A DNA stretch of 13,052 nucleotides, taken from positions 1-13,052 of the forward strand of contig JBJMGU010000225.1 of assembly GCA_045807765.1 (NCBI GenBank), read 5' to 3'. The notes under the pieces were generated by a model that did not search any database, was not told the origin of the DNA, and saw only the letters and a list, made by a program, of their open reading frames with translations. A program made the translations under genes and the position numbers. This stretch comes from DATENM01 sp045807765 (lineage in GTDB: Bacteria > Acidobacteriota > Blastocatellia > UBA7656). Shown here piece after piece: positions 1 through 6,160 of the stretch; positions within the stretch are counted from its first letter, which is position 1; each line of letters begins with the position of its first letter.

Positions 1-159
1 CGGCAGCACGGTGGTTATCGTGACCGTTGGGAACTCGACCTTCGGAAAGAGATCAACGCCGAGCTTCAGGTAAGCGAAAAGGCCGACAACGATCAGCGCG
101 ACGCCGATCATGGTCGCAAACACAGGGCGCTTGATACATATCTCTGCTAACTTTTGCAT
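1..159 (-). CDS. RND efflux transporter inner-membrane permease, N-terminal fragment (runs off the window)
   Basis: Only the first 53 codons are inside the window. They read as the start of an AcrB/MdtB-like proton-driven RND pump: a short basic amphipathic start (MQKLAEICIKRPVFATMI), then the first transmembrane helix (about residues 14-30), followed by the family hallmark LKLGVDLFPKVEFP and a TVTI strand that opens the periplasmic porter domain. The ATG at 159 is 6 bp after the stop of the adaptor gene. A GAGGG Shine-Dalgarno overlaps that stop, so the two genes are probably translationally coupled. The protein would work with the adaptor and an outer-membrane channel encoded elsewhere. Substrate cannot be told from this fragment, and whether it is an HAE1-type drug pump or another RND class is open. 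Confidence 0.88.
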   Translation of the reverse strand, partial: MQKLAEICIKRPVFATMIGVALIVVGLFAYLKLGVDLFPKVEFPTVTITTVLP

Positions 160-165
160 AAGCCC

Positions 166-1380
166 TCAGGATGCCGAAACGACCGCGCCGTCGTGCAGGC
201 GGTCAGCGTTGGTTGTAACGACGCGATCACCGAGCTTGACGCCTTCAATAATTTCAACCAGGGAGCCGTCGCGCGCGCCGAGCTTCACCACTCGCTCGGC
301 GGCATGATCGCCGTCCAGCACGAAGACTTTGTTGATGCCGGCGAGCGATACAACGGCCTTTTCGGGAACCATCAGCGCCGTTCCCTGGCGGTTCGAAACA
401 ATCTCGGCGCGCGCGAACATTCCCGGCCTGAGCAGCGCGCCGTCGTTGCGGACTTCGGCCTCGGCAACCAGCGAGCGGTTCTTTTCGTCAACCGAAGGAT
501 TGATGCGGCGGATCGTCCCGCGGACTTGCCGGTCGCCAAAGGCGTCAACTCTAAGCGACACTTCTTGCCCGGACTTGATGTTGGCAGCGAATGCTTCGGG
601 CACTTCGAGCTTTAGTCGCAGCGGGTTGATTTGCACGATAGTGATGATCGCTTTGCCCGGCTGCATATACTCGCCGCGCGAGGCGAGCTTTTCTTTGACG
701 ACGCCGCTGATGGGCGAAATGATGGCCGTGTCGCCGAGCTGTTTTTTCGCAAGCGCCAGTGCCGCGCGCTTCTCTTCGATCTGCGCGGCGAGGTTGCGGA
801 CGTTTTCGAGCGCCGCCTGATAACGCGCCTCGGCTTGCTCAAAAGTCTTTTGATAAACGTCGAGCTGCTGTTTAGAGATGTCGCCGTTGTCCACCAGATT
901 GCGGGTGGCGTTCAGATCGTAGCGCGCCCGCTCAAGCCCGGCTTTCGCCTGGCGCACATCGGGCGTGCGCTCTGGGTCAAGCCGCTGACCCGGAGCGAGT
1001 CCGAGCCGCGCTTCCGCCTGGCGCATCGCCGCTTCGGCCTGCTCGACTTTAAGATTCAATTCGCGCGGATCAATGCGTCCGATGGTCTGACCGCGCTGCA
1101 CCGCTGAGCCGACGTCTACCGTGATGTCGTCGAGATTGCCTGATGCCTGGCTGGAAACCGTGACTTCATCTTCGGCTGAAAGCGAGCCGACGACTTCGAT
1201 GCCGCGCGTCGCCGTGCGCTCGACGACCGGCGCGACCGCGACTTCGACGCGCTCCGGCGCGCGGTTGCTGTTGCTTTGCGCTTCGGCGCTCTCGACCGCC
1301 TTCTTGCCGCAAGCGGCAAAGGTCAGTGTTGATAGGAGCGTGAGCGTGATAAACGTTTTCTTCATGCTTGCCGGGTTCAT
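166..1380 (-). CDS. RND efflux periplasmic adaptor (membrane fusion protein), lipoprotein
   Basis: HlyD/AcrA-type adaptor of 404 residues, normal for the family. It links the inner-membrane pump to an outer-membrane channel across the periplasm. The N-terminus has a basic start (MKKTF, residues 6-10), a hydrophobic stretch and a lipobox-like TFAAC with Cys24 as the likely lipidated residue. The first half-lipoyl segment is about residues 70-115, the long alpha-helical hairpin about 115-215 (heptad-like, rich in Ala, Glu, Gln and Arg), the second half-lipoyl about 218-250 (ISPISGVVKEKLASRGEYMQ), then beta-barrel and membrane-proximal domains, with RPGMFARAEI near residue 320 as in AcrA/MexA-like adaptors. 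I chose the ATG at 1380 because AAGGTG lies 8 nt upstream. The internal Met6 has no good ribosome site. It follows the TetR gene by 51 bp. Drug specificity is not inferable. Confidence 0.94.
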   Translation of the reverse strand: MNPASMKKTFITLTLLSTLTFAACGKKAVESAEAQSNSNRAPERVEVAVAPVVERTATRGIEVVGSLSAEDEVTVSSQASGNLDDITVDVGSAVQRGQTIGRIDPRELNLKVEQAEAAMRQAEARLGLAPGQRLDPERTPDVRQAKAGLERARYDLNATRNLVDNGDISKQQLDVYQKTFEQAEARYQAALENVRNLAAQIEEKRAALALAKKQLGDTAIISPISGVVKEKLASRGEYMQPGKAIITIVQINPLRLKLEVPEAFAANIKSGQEVSLRVDAFGDRQVRGTIRRINPSVDEKNRSLVAEAEVRNDGALLRPGMFARAEIVSNRQGTALMVPEKAVVSLAGINKVFVLDGDHAAERVVKLGARDGSLVEIIEGVKLGDRVVTTNADRLHDGAVVSAS

Positions 1381-1431
1381 GATCTATTCACCTTGTTAGG
1401 ATTCCAGCCGTTGTGAGCGTAGCGGCGACAA

Positions 1432-2079
1432 TCAGCGGGGCGATGGCTGAAGGATGCCGCCAAGAAAGATGTCCACGAAGCGGTCGGCGCACTGTTTATT
1501 CGACAGCTTGAGATCGTCCGTGCCTTTAAAGATCGTGCGCATCTCCGCTTGATGTATCACCATGCCGACGAAGGCGCGCGCGGCCACCGCCGGGTTGATC
1601 TGCCGAAAGGCGCCGTCGGCAATGCGCTGCTGAATGTAGCGGTGAATCCGTTCCTTGAAATCGCGCGCCGCCGAGTGGAAGACAAAGGCCGACAGATCGT
1701 GGCCTTCAAGCGCGCTGTACAACAACAGCCGGATGAAGGATTCGTCCTTGCAATGGAATTCGAGCATCTCGAAGGCCAGCGAGCCAAAGAAGGCACGGTC
1801 ATCTTTACGGCTGGCGGCTTCGGTGAGCTGCGCGGTCAAGCGCTCGCCCGCCTGCTGGATTTTGAAGCCGAGGATGGCGGCGTAGAGGTCGTCTTTGGTG
1901 GCAAAGTGGCGAAAGATGATGGCTTCGCTGACGCCTGCACGCGCGGCGACCTCTTTGGTCGTCGTGCCGCGAAAGCCTTTCTGCGAAAACAACTCGGCGG
2001 CAATCTCAACGATCTGATTGCGCCGCTCTTCGGCAGACATGCGTCCAGCCGTGGTTCGTTCCGAAGTTGCTGATGCCAT
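1432..2079 (-). CDS. TetR/AcrR-family transcriptional regulator, probable local repressor of the efflux operon
   Basis: Protein of 215 residues from the ATG at 2079. This start is preferred to the upstream in-frame start at 2142 because GGGAG lies a few bases before it and the extra 21 codons would cover the promoter. The DNA-binding domain occupies about residues 18-66: a first helix (IVEIAAELFSQKGF), the helix-turn-helix (TTTKEVAARAGVSEAIIFRHF) and the following KDDLYAAI typical of TetR proteins. The C-terminal part is all-helical, with many aromatic residues, and would bind an inducer and mediate dimerisation. It is first in a three-gene minus-strand unit with the adaptor and pump. A palindrome lies on its promoter, so autorepression with ligand-induced release is the simplest model. 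The inducer is unknown. Confidence 0.94.
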   Translation of the reverse strand: MASATSERTTAGRMSAEERRNQIVEIAAELFSQKGFRGTTTKEVAARAGVSEAIIFRHFATKDDLYAAILGFKIQQAGERLTAQLTEAASRKDDRAFFGSLAFEMLEFHCKDESFIRLLLYSALEGHDLSAFVFHSAARDFKERIHRYIQQRIADGAFRQINPAVAARAFVGMVIHQAEMRTIFKGTDDLKLSNKQCADRFVDIFLGGILQPSPR

Positions 2080-2103
2080 CTCTTCTCCCACCCTTGCTAA
2101 GTA

Positions 2104-2121
2104 AGTAAGTACTAACATACT
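2104..2121. promoter_or_regulatory. candidate TetR-type operator overlapping the -10 box
   Basis: An 18-bp imperfect palindrome with half-sites AGTAaGT and ACaTACT around a 4-bp centre. Six of seven positions in each half are symmetric. It covers the -10 element of the operon promoter and the predicted start point, a location that would block RNA polymerase. It abuts a short direct repeat of GTAA units (about 2097-2111), which could give a second contact. The assignment to the adjacent TetR protein is inference from position and symmetry. Confidence 0.6.
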
Positions 2122-2142
2122 ATCGCAGGCGTCATCTGTCAA
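2114..2142 (-). promoter_or_regulatory. sigma70-type promoter of the tetR-adaptor-RND operon
   Basis: On the minus strand TTGACA (2137-2142, a perfect -35 consensus) is followed after exactly 17 bp by TATGTT (2114-2119). The predicted start of transcription falls near 2107, leaving a leader of about 28 nt with the GGGAG ribosome site before the ATG at 2079. Seen directly; activity is inferred. Confidence 0.75.
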
Positions 2143-2172
2143 TTATTTCATCATTAACGTCGCGCGGCGGGC

Positions 2173-2201
2173 TTGCCTGCGGTCGCCTGAATCAGTAGAC
2201 T
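2173..2201 (+). promoter_or_regulatory. possible promoter of the GNAT-DUF6916-GNAT operon
   Basis: TTGCCT (2173-2178) and TAGACT (2196-2201) are separated by 17 bp, each matching four of six consensus positions, and lie about 40 bp upstream of the ATG at 2240. It is the only reasonable pair in the space between the divergent TetR promoter and this operon. Moderate to weak support. Confidence 0.4.
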
Positions 2202-2239
2202 CATCGCTTGTCTTGGGCGGCTTTTCAGGGATCGAAGTG

Positions 2240-2749
2240 ATGAGCAACACACAGAGGGCAATCGCCGGCGTTAGATTGCGACCGGCGCGTGCCGAAGACG
2301 CGGAATTTTTATTTGCGCTCTATGCCAGCACGCGCGCTGAAGAGATGGCGGCGTGGGGCTGGCCGGCGGCGCAGCAGGAGATGTTTCTGCGCATGCAGTA
2401 TCGCGCCCTTGAGCAGCGTCACGCCGCCGAGCGCCAGGTGAGCGACCACCAGATCATTTTGGACGACGACCAGCCGATAGGCCGCCTGCTCGTCGCCCGT
2501 ACGGCAGACGAAATTCGCCTCACTGATATTGCTTTGCTTCCAGAACATAGAGGCCGGGGAATTGGCGCGGCGCTGATCGGCGATTTGCAGAACGAAGCCG
2601 AGCGCGCCGGCCTGCCGCTGCGCTTGCACGTCACCGGCGACAACCGCGCCGCGCGGCTTTATGAACGGCTGGGGTTTATCATCACCGACGACATCGGCAG
2701 CCATTTTAAGATGGAATGGCGGCCCGCCAGAACGAGGGAATTATCATGA
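2240..2749 (+). CDS. GNAT-family N-acetyltransferase (copy 1)
   Basis: Protein of 169 residues with the GNAT fold, which transfers acetyl from acetyl-CoA to an amine. Motif A is intact: strand LTDIALLPEH (94-103), then the acetyl-CoA pyrophosphate loop RGRGIGA (104-110) and its helix. Motif B is seen as NRAARLYERLGF (135-146), the usual C-terminal signature with the catalytic-type Tyr. The start is taken at the ATG at 2240. An in-frame TTG at 2213 is possible but poorly placed. The stop codon overlaps the next ATG (ATGA at 2746-2749), so translation is probably coupled to the DUF6916-like gene. It is a diverged paralogue of the GNAT at 3071, with different N-terminal and acceptor-pocket residues. 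The substrate is unknown. The steady association with collar proteins suggests, but does not prove, a protein target. Confidence 0.9.
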   Translation: MSNTQRAIAGVRLRPARAEDAEFLFALYASTRAEEMAAWGWPAAQQEMFLRMQYRALEQRHAAERQVSDHQIILDDDQPIGRLLVARTADEIRLTDIALLPEHRGRGIGAALIGDLQNEAERAGLPLRLHVTGDNRAARLYERLGFIITDDIGSHFKMEWRPARTRELS

Positions 2750-3051
2750 AGATGACTGAAGACCTGACACGCGAAGGATTGCTTGAACAGCTTAACAGCA
2801 AGTTTCTCATGCGCTTAGCGGATGCCGAGCCGCTTGAGCTGGAACTGGTCAGTGTCACCGAGTTGCCGAGCGCGCCGGGACAAGATCAATTCTCGGTGAT
2901 CTTCCGCGCGCCGCTCAACGCGCCCCCGGAGCAGGGCGTCTATCATCTAGAGCATCCGCAGCTTGGCACCTTCGGCGTCTTTCTCGTGCCGGTGGGACGC
3001 GACCAGCAGGGCTTGCAATATGAAGCTCTGTTCAACCGCATCGGTTTGTGA
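2746..3051 (+). CDS. small DUF6916-like protein, no export signal
   Basis: Protein of 101 residues, soluble and acidic, without signal peptide or membrane segment. It resembles the DUF6916 family as I remember it: an N-terminal helical start (LTREGLLEQLNSKF), an LELELVSVTEL strand, DQFSVIFRAPL, a QGVYHLEHPQLGTF segment and the ending VFLVPVGRDQQGLQYEALFNR. The same pattern is present in the Tat-exported protein encoded at 4134-4607, so the two are paralogues (visible by direct comparison). The ATG at 2746 is preceded by GAGGG at good distance and overlaps the preceding GNAT stop. No enzymatic motif is visible. The family has no established function that I know of. In my memory it is recurrently linked to tail-collar and GNAT genes, which fits this locus. 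Confidence 0.82.
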   Translation: MKMTEDLTREGLLEQLNSKFLMRLADAEPLELELVSVTELPSAPGQDQFSVIFRAPLNAPPEQGVYHLEHPQLGTFGVFLVPVGRDQQGLQYEALFNRIGL

Positions 3052-3070
3052 GCTGCGAACGGGGAATCGA

Positions 3071-3598
3071 ATGACCAGCGACACGCTTCAAGTCTCGTTG
3101 CGCGACGCGACGCCGGATGACGACGAATTTCTAGCGAGCCTGTATGGAACCCTGCGCCAGCAGGAACTGGACATGACTGGCTGGGATGCCGCGCAGCGCG
3201 ATGCCTTCATCCGCATGCAGTTCGCCGCCCAGCAAACGCATTACCGCACGCATTACCCGACGGGCGTCCACCAGATCATCCTGCTCGATGGCCTTCCCGT
3301 AGGGCGCGTCTACTGGGCTGATCTAAAGGACGAGCTGCACTTTTTAGACATCACGGTTCTGCCCGAATACCGCAGCCGCGGCATCGGCACGCCGCTGATC
3401 GAGCGGCTACTCAAGCAGGCCGCCGCCTCGGGCAAGCCGGCGCGCATCTTTGTTGAGAGTTACAACCCATCGCTGCGCTTGTTCGAGCGCCTGGGCTTCA
3501 CCAGCATTAAAGCTGATGGCTACTTGTTGCTGCTGGAATGGCGGGCTGACAAGCAGCGTAGCGAAGCTGAACCACCGAGATCAAATCTCATCGCCTGA
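3071..3598 (+). CDS. GNAT-family N-acetyltransferase (copy 2)
   Basis: Protein of 175 residues from the ATG at 3071, chosen because GGGGA lies 5 nt upstream. An earlier in-frame start would overlap the DUF6916-like gene deeply. Motif A: LDITVLPEY followed by RSRGIGT (101-107). Motif B-like end: NPSLRLFERLGF (132-143), with Phe where copy 1 has Tyr, so the usual tyrosine general-acid position differs. Shared blocks with copy 1 include the FIRMQF/FLRMQY segment around residue 50 and the HQIIL strand near 67-71, showing a duplication followed by divergence. It lies 19 bp after the DUF6916-like gene, so the three form one operon. Its last 11 bp overlap the end of the convergent S41 remnant. Substrate unknown. 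Confidence 0.9.
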   Translation: MTSDTLQVSLRDATPDDDEFLASLYGTLRQQELDMTGWDAAQRDAFIRMQFAAQQTHYRTHYPTGVHQIILLDGLPVGRVYWADLKDELHFLDITVLPEYRSRGIGTPLIERLLKQAAASGKPARIFVESYNPSLRLFERLGFTSIKADGYLLLLEWRADKQRSEAEPPRSNLIA

Positions 3599-3848
3599 TC
3601 GCAGCGGCGAGAGCGGATTGATCTGCGTAATTCAGAATCTCTTCCAACACCCTGTCTCGCCCGGCAAGATAATCAGCAGACGAAATCTGCACGGTGATGT
3701 CTGGGTTGAAAGCCGGCGGATCACCGTCTACGACTTTGAAGAGCTTTGTAGAGCAAGTCGCTGCGAGGCCCGATTTCGACAAGCTTATGGTTTGAATCTC
3801 GCCATAACTATTCGGCTTGCCGCCCGTCGGTTCGCCGAAGAAGAGCGC
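3588..3848 (-). pseudogene. 3' remnant of an S41-type (tail-specific-like) peptidase gene
   Basis: Reading the minus strand from 3848 gives about 86 codons that match the C-terminal end of S41-family serine peptidases: ALFFGEPTGGKPNSYGEI, then LSKSGLAATCSTKLFKVV, then DPPAFNPDITVQISSADY and LAGRDRVLEEIL. The family normally has several hundred residues before this point, including the catalytic serine region. None of that is found upstream: the homology stops at about 3848 and the frame meets a stop at 3876-3878. There is no convincing ATG or ribosome site. The C-terminal stop itself appears intact. I therefore call it a truncated relic. It converges on the second GNAT gene and overlaps its last 11 bp. 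Alternatively it could be a short expressed peptide from the TTG at 3782, which I think unlikely. Confidence 0.72.
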
Positions 3849-4008
3849 ATCTGAGCTTCCCTCCCGAGGCCCCTTTCAAATGCTGAACGCCTTTTATCAC
3901 ACCCTTGCCATAAACGTCGAGGCCGTCGCGCTATGATAGTAATGTAAGAATGGGCCTGTCGGTGATGGCTGTCACATTCGCGGCCTGCGTCAGGGCGCGT
4001 TTAAGCTG

Positions 4009-4083
4009 ACCACAAAGGCATAGGAACACAAAGGAGCACAAAAAAAGAATTGTGATCCCTGGTGTCCTGGTGCCTTTGTGGCC
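4009..4083. repeat. imperfect inverted repeat built on CACAAAGG units
   Basis: The left arm ACCACAAAGGCA (4009-4020) is matched by TGCCTTTGTGG (4071-4081). Pairing continues inward with small gaps (AGGAACAC against GTGTCCT). Two further CACAAAGG-like copies lie in the left half, followed by a run of seven A. It sits in the gap between the S41 remnant and the Tat-DUF6916 gene, about 50 bp past the stop of the latter. From memory, CACAAAGG-type intergenic repeats are common in environmental bacterial genomes, but I know no family name. It could fold as RNA and end transcription on the minus strand, where the A run becomes a U tract. The rest of the gap 3849-4133 holds no gene I can support. Confidence 0.65.
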
Positions 4084-4133
4084 AGGTCTCCGGTTCAGTC
4101 CTAAGGGGCGCTGCCTGTGCCGCGCCGCCGCAA

Positions 4134-4607
4134 CTACGGGTAGAGCCGATTGATATTGGCTTCGTAGCGCAGGCCGCGCGGATCGCCTTCGTCGCTAGGC
4201 ACGATGAACAGCTCGAATGGCCCAAGCTTGCTGTGCATCAGCGAATAGGTCCCTTGCTTGAGCGGACGCTGGAGTGGCCCGACAAACGATAGCGCGAAGC
4301 ATTCCTTCTCCTCCGGGCGGTCTTTGCCCCACATCGAGCGCAGGTCAGCAACCTCGACCAACCGCAGGCTGCCCTTGCCTGACGCCGGCCCCGCAAAGGA
4401 GAAAGTGGTGCCGATGGTGCTGTAGAAATTTGCCCGCGAGAGGCTATAGAGCGGGCTGTTGTAGACCGCTTTGGGAAGCGATTGAATAATCGGCCTGCCA
4501 TAGCGCATCTGCCTGCCGAAAGCGAGACTGGGAAAAGTCGCCGCGATGGCGGCGGCAACGCCTGCGAGACTGCTTGCGCGTAGAAAGCTTCGTCGTGATG
4601 TGTTCAT
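4134..4607 (-). CDS. Tat-exported DUF6916-like protein
   Basis: Protein of 157 residues. It opens with a twin-arginine signal: SRRSFLR (4-10), a small-residue hydrophobic stretch (SSLAGVAAAIAA) and a likely cut near residue 30, so the folded protein would be exported to the periplasm or beyond. Residues 56-157 carry the DUF6916-like domain: LSRANFYSTIGTTFSF, LRLVEVADL, ECFALSFVGPLQRPLKQGTY, SLMHSKLGPFELFIVP and GLRYEANINRLYP. This matches block by block the small protein encoded at 2746-3051. The ATG at 4607 is fixed by AGGAG 8 nt upstream and by the RR motif right after it. Upstream in-frame codons are leader. It diverges from the collar operon. Tat use suggests folding or assembly in the cytoplasm before export. 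Function unknown. Confidence 0.85.
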   Translation of the reverse strand: MNTSRRSFLRASSLAGVAAAIAATFPSLAFGRQMRYGRPIIQSLPKAVYNSPLYSLSRANFYSTIGTTFSFAGPASGKGSLRLVEVADLRSMWGKDRPEEKECFALSFVGPLQRPLKQGTYSLMHSKLGPFELFIVPSDEGDPRGLRYEANINRLYP

Positions 4608-4778
4608 TTGTTTTTCTCCTGAGTGGTTTGTCTGTGAGCCTGAGAGCGCACACCTCTGCCAAACGGTGTTGCGCCCTGGCGAGCCCCGCCCTGAAGCTCG
4701 GCCCACAACATACTGAGCGGTGAAACAATCGAACGGAGGAGATAACCTGGTGCTGCGAATAAGCAAAGGAACGAGGAC

Positions 4779-4807
4779 AATGTATCCATTCGATTGGCCA
4801 TGCGCAA
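4779..4807 (-). promoter_or_regulatory. possible proximal promoter of the Tat-DUF6916 gene
   Basis: On the minus strand TTGCGC (4802-4807) and TACATT (4779-4784) are 17 bp apart. The ATGGATACA stretch around the -10 box is the same as that at the collar-operon promoter on the other strand. Leader length would be about 165 nt, close to that of the collar operon. Weak to moderate support. Confidence 0.4.
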
Positions 4808-4892
4808 GCCCCGCCTGTGGGAGCCTCGACATAGAGGCAGCCATCTTATCGCGCACCGGCAGGTGAGTGTGGTGGGGCAGTGTGAGGCTTTT

Positions 4893-4920
4893 AGTATAAA
4901 ATCGTCCCCCCCGAATTCAA
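4893..4920 (-). promoter_or_regulatory. possible distal promoter of the Tat-DUF6916 gene
   Basis: On the minus strand TTGAAT (4915-4920) and TATACT (4893-4898, five of six consensus positions) are 16 bp apart, with an A/T-rich -10 surround (TTTTATACTAAAA) and a run of seven G in the spacer. Transcription from here gives a leader of about 280 nt before the ATG at 4607. Confidence 0.45.
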
Positions 4921-4942
4921 GACAAGTTTTTGCGCAGTGACG

Positions 4943-4971
4943 TTGACTTCAAACATGCTTATGGATACAAT
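4943..4971 (+). promoter_or_regulatory. sigma70-type promoter of the tail-collar operon
   Basis: TTGACT (4943-4948) and TACAAT (4966-4971) are separated by exactly 17 bp, each matching five of six consensus positions. The predicted leader to the ATG at 5139 is about 160 nt. It lies back to back with the minus-strand promoter at 4893-4920, only 22 bp apart, so one regulator could act on both directions. Confidence 0.68.
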
Positions 4972-5138
4972 CGGGGCCACCGCGAGTAGCATTACAGTAG
5001 TTGGGTAATCACATTTCCTCGGCGTTGGGCTGGCCTCAGGGGATCATTTGGTCTTCCAGGTGGGTCGAAAGATAGTGTCTGTCGCGAGTGTGCCTACGGC
5101 TGGCCCCGCAGAGCAGTGGCTCAATATAAGGAGAAACA

Positions 5139-5636
5139 ATGGCAGAACCCTTTCTTTCAGAGATCCGCATTTTCTCGTTCGGCTTCCCTCCAAAGGGCTG
5201 GGCGCTATGCGATGGGCAGTTGTTGCCCATCAACCAGAATCAGGCTCTGTTCTCGCTACTGGGCACGACCTACGGCGGCGATGGGCGCGTCAACTTCGGC
5301 CTGCCGAACCTGCAAGGCCGCGTGCCGATTCACACGGGAAGCGGCCACACGTTAGGCGAGCGCGGCGGCGAACAGGCGCACACGCTGTCGATTTCGGAGA
5401 TCCCGACGCACACCCATGTGGCGACGGCATCCTCCGACAATGGAACTGTGGTGGTCGCCACCGGCAACGTTCTCGCCGCCGCCAACAACCTCTACACGAC
5501 GCCAACTAACTTGACCGCGCTAATGGCGGGTACGGTGGCGAATGTCGGAGGCTCGCAGGCCCACTTGAACATGCAGCCGTTCCTGGTCCTCAACTTTTCC
5601 ATCGCCTTGCAAGGCATCTTCCCGAGCCAAACCTAA
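5139..5636 (+). CDS. tail-collar domain protein 1 (microcystin-dependent protein family)
   Basis: Protein of 165 residues of the phage-tail-collar / MdpB type. The collar signature is near the start: FLSEIRIF, PPKGWALCDGQLLP (17-30), ALFSLLGTTYGGDG (36-49), FGLPNLQGRVPIH (53-65). A histidine pair HTH (91-93) follows, and the C-terminal domain ends with GGSQAHLNMQPFLVLNFSIA and LQGIFPSQT. In phage T4 gp12, a short tail fibre with this fold, a corresponding HxH from each chain binds a metal ion on the trimer axis, so a trimer is likely here (family knowledge plus inference). There is no signal peptide. AAGGAG lies 6 nt before the ATG. First of three tandem paralogues. No capsid, baseplate or lysis genes adjoin, so this is a chromosomal family member rather than a prophage tail. 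Confidence 0.92.
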   Translation: MAEPFLSEIRIFSFGFPPKGWALCDGQLLPINQNQALFSLLGTTYGGDGRVNFGLPNLQGRVPIHTGSGHTLGERGGEQAHTLSISEIPTHTHVATASSDNGTVVVATGNVLAAANNLYTTPTNLTALMAGTVANVGGSQAHLNMQPFLVLNFSIALQGIFPSQT

Positions 5637-5645
5637 GGAGGAAAC

Positions 5646-6149
5646 ATGGCACAACCTTACGTCGGAGAAATCAGAATGTTTGCGGGCAACTTCGCGCCCG
5701 CCGGATGGATGTTTTGCGAAGGCCAGTTACTGCCGATTTCCGAAAACGAGACGCTGTTCCAATTGATCGGCACGACCTACGGCGGCGACGGTCAGTCGAC
5801 GTTCGCGCTGCCCGACCTGCGTGGACGCGTCCCGATTCACTTCGGCAACGGCTTCATACTGGCTGAGACCGGCGGCGTCGAGACAGTGACCTTAACGGTC
5901 TCGCAAACGCCTACGCATAGCCATCCGTACCTTTGCTCAACCGACACCGCCGGCGGCGTGAATCCGGGCGGGGCTATCATTGGCCAGTCCGACTCCACCA
6001 ACCTGTTGCGAGCGAATGCGCCGAATACGAATTTCGCTCCCCAGGCGATTGGCTCAGTCGGCGGCAGTCAGCCGCACAACAACTTCCAGCCGTACCTGTG
6101 CGTTGACTTCATCATCTCGCTGTTTGGGCTTTTCCCATCACAAACCTAA
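5646..6149 (+). CDS. tail-collar domain protein 2 (microcystin-dependent protein family)
   Basis: Protein of 167 residues, paralogue of its two neighbours. Visible blocks: YVGEIRMFAGNFAPAGWMFC (5-24), EGQLLPI, LFQLIGTTYGGDG (37-49), FALPDLRGRVPIH, then HSH at 91-93, exactly the position of HTH in copy 1. The end has GGSQPHNNFQPYLCVDF and LFGLFPSQT. It has more cysteines than copy 1 (for example in PYLCSTD and QPYLCVDF), which might cross-link if secreted. It begins 9 bp after copy 1, with AGGAGG directly before the ATG, so the three are one transcript with separately strong translation starts. No export signal. Role probably structural or ligand-binding; unknown in detail. Confidence 0.92.
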   Translation: MAQPYVGEIRMFAGNFAPAGWMFCEGQLLPISENETLFQLIGTTYGGDGQSTFALPDLRGRVPIHFGNGFILAETGGVETVTLTVSQTPTHSHPYLCSTDTAGGVNPGGAIIGQSDSTNLLRANAPNTNFAPQAIGSVGGSQPHNNFQPYLCVDFIISLFGLFPSQT

Positions 6150-6160
6150 GGAGAAAAACG

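Larger units (their letters stand above)
4608..5138. other. 531-bp divergent intergenic region without a gene
   Basis: It separates the Tat-DUF6916 gene from the collar operon. It holds the three promoter candidates listed separately and two long untranslated leaders. Open frames crossing it on either strand lack ribosome sites and family resemblance. I saw no tRNA, recognisable riboswitch or long perfect repeat. Its AT content rises only around 4880-4975, as expected for a promoter core. Confidence 0.6.

Noticed and set aside
154..1107. Plus-strand frames opposite the efflux adaptor
   Set aside because: The minus-strand adaptor is complete and in frame throughout. The plus-strand products show no family features.
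3450..3854. Plus-strand frame of 134 codons after the second GNAT
   Set aside because: It starts inside the GNAT gene in another frame and runs antisense to the S41 remnant. The minus-strand reading has the convincing family match.
4608..4856. N-terminal extension of the Tat-DUF6916 protein to 4856
   Set aside because: The twin-arginine signal must be at the N-terminus, and AGGAG precedes the ATG at 4607. The upstream codons look like untranslated leader.
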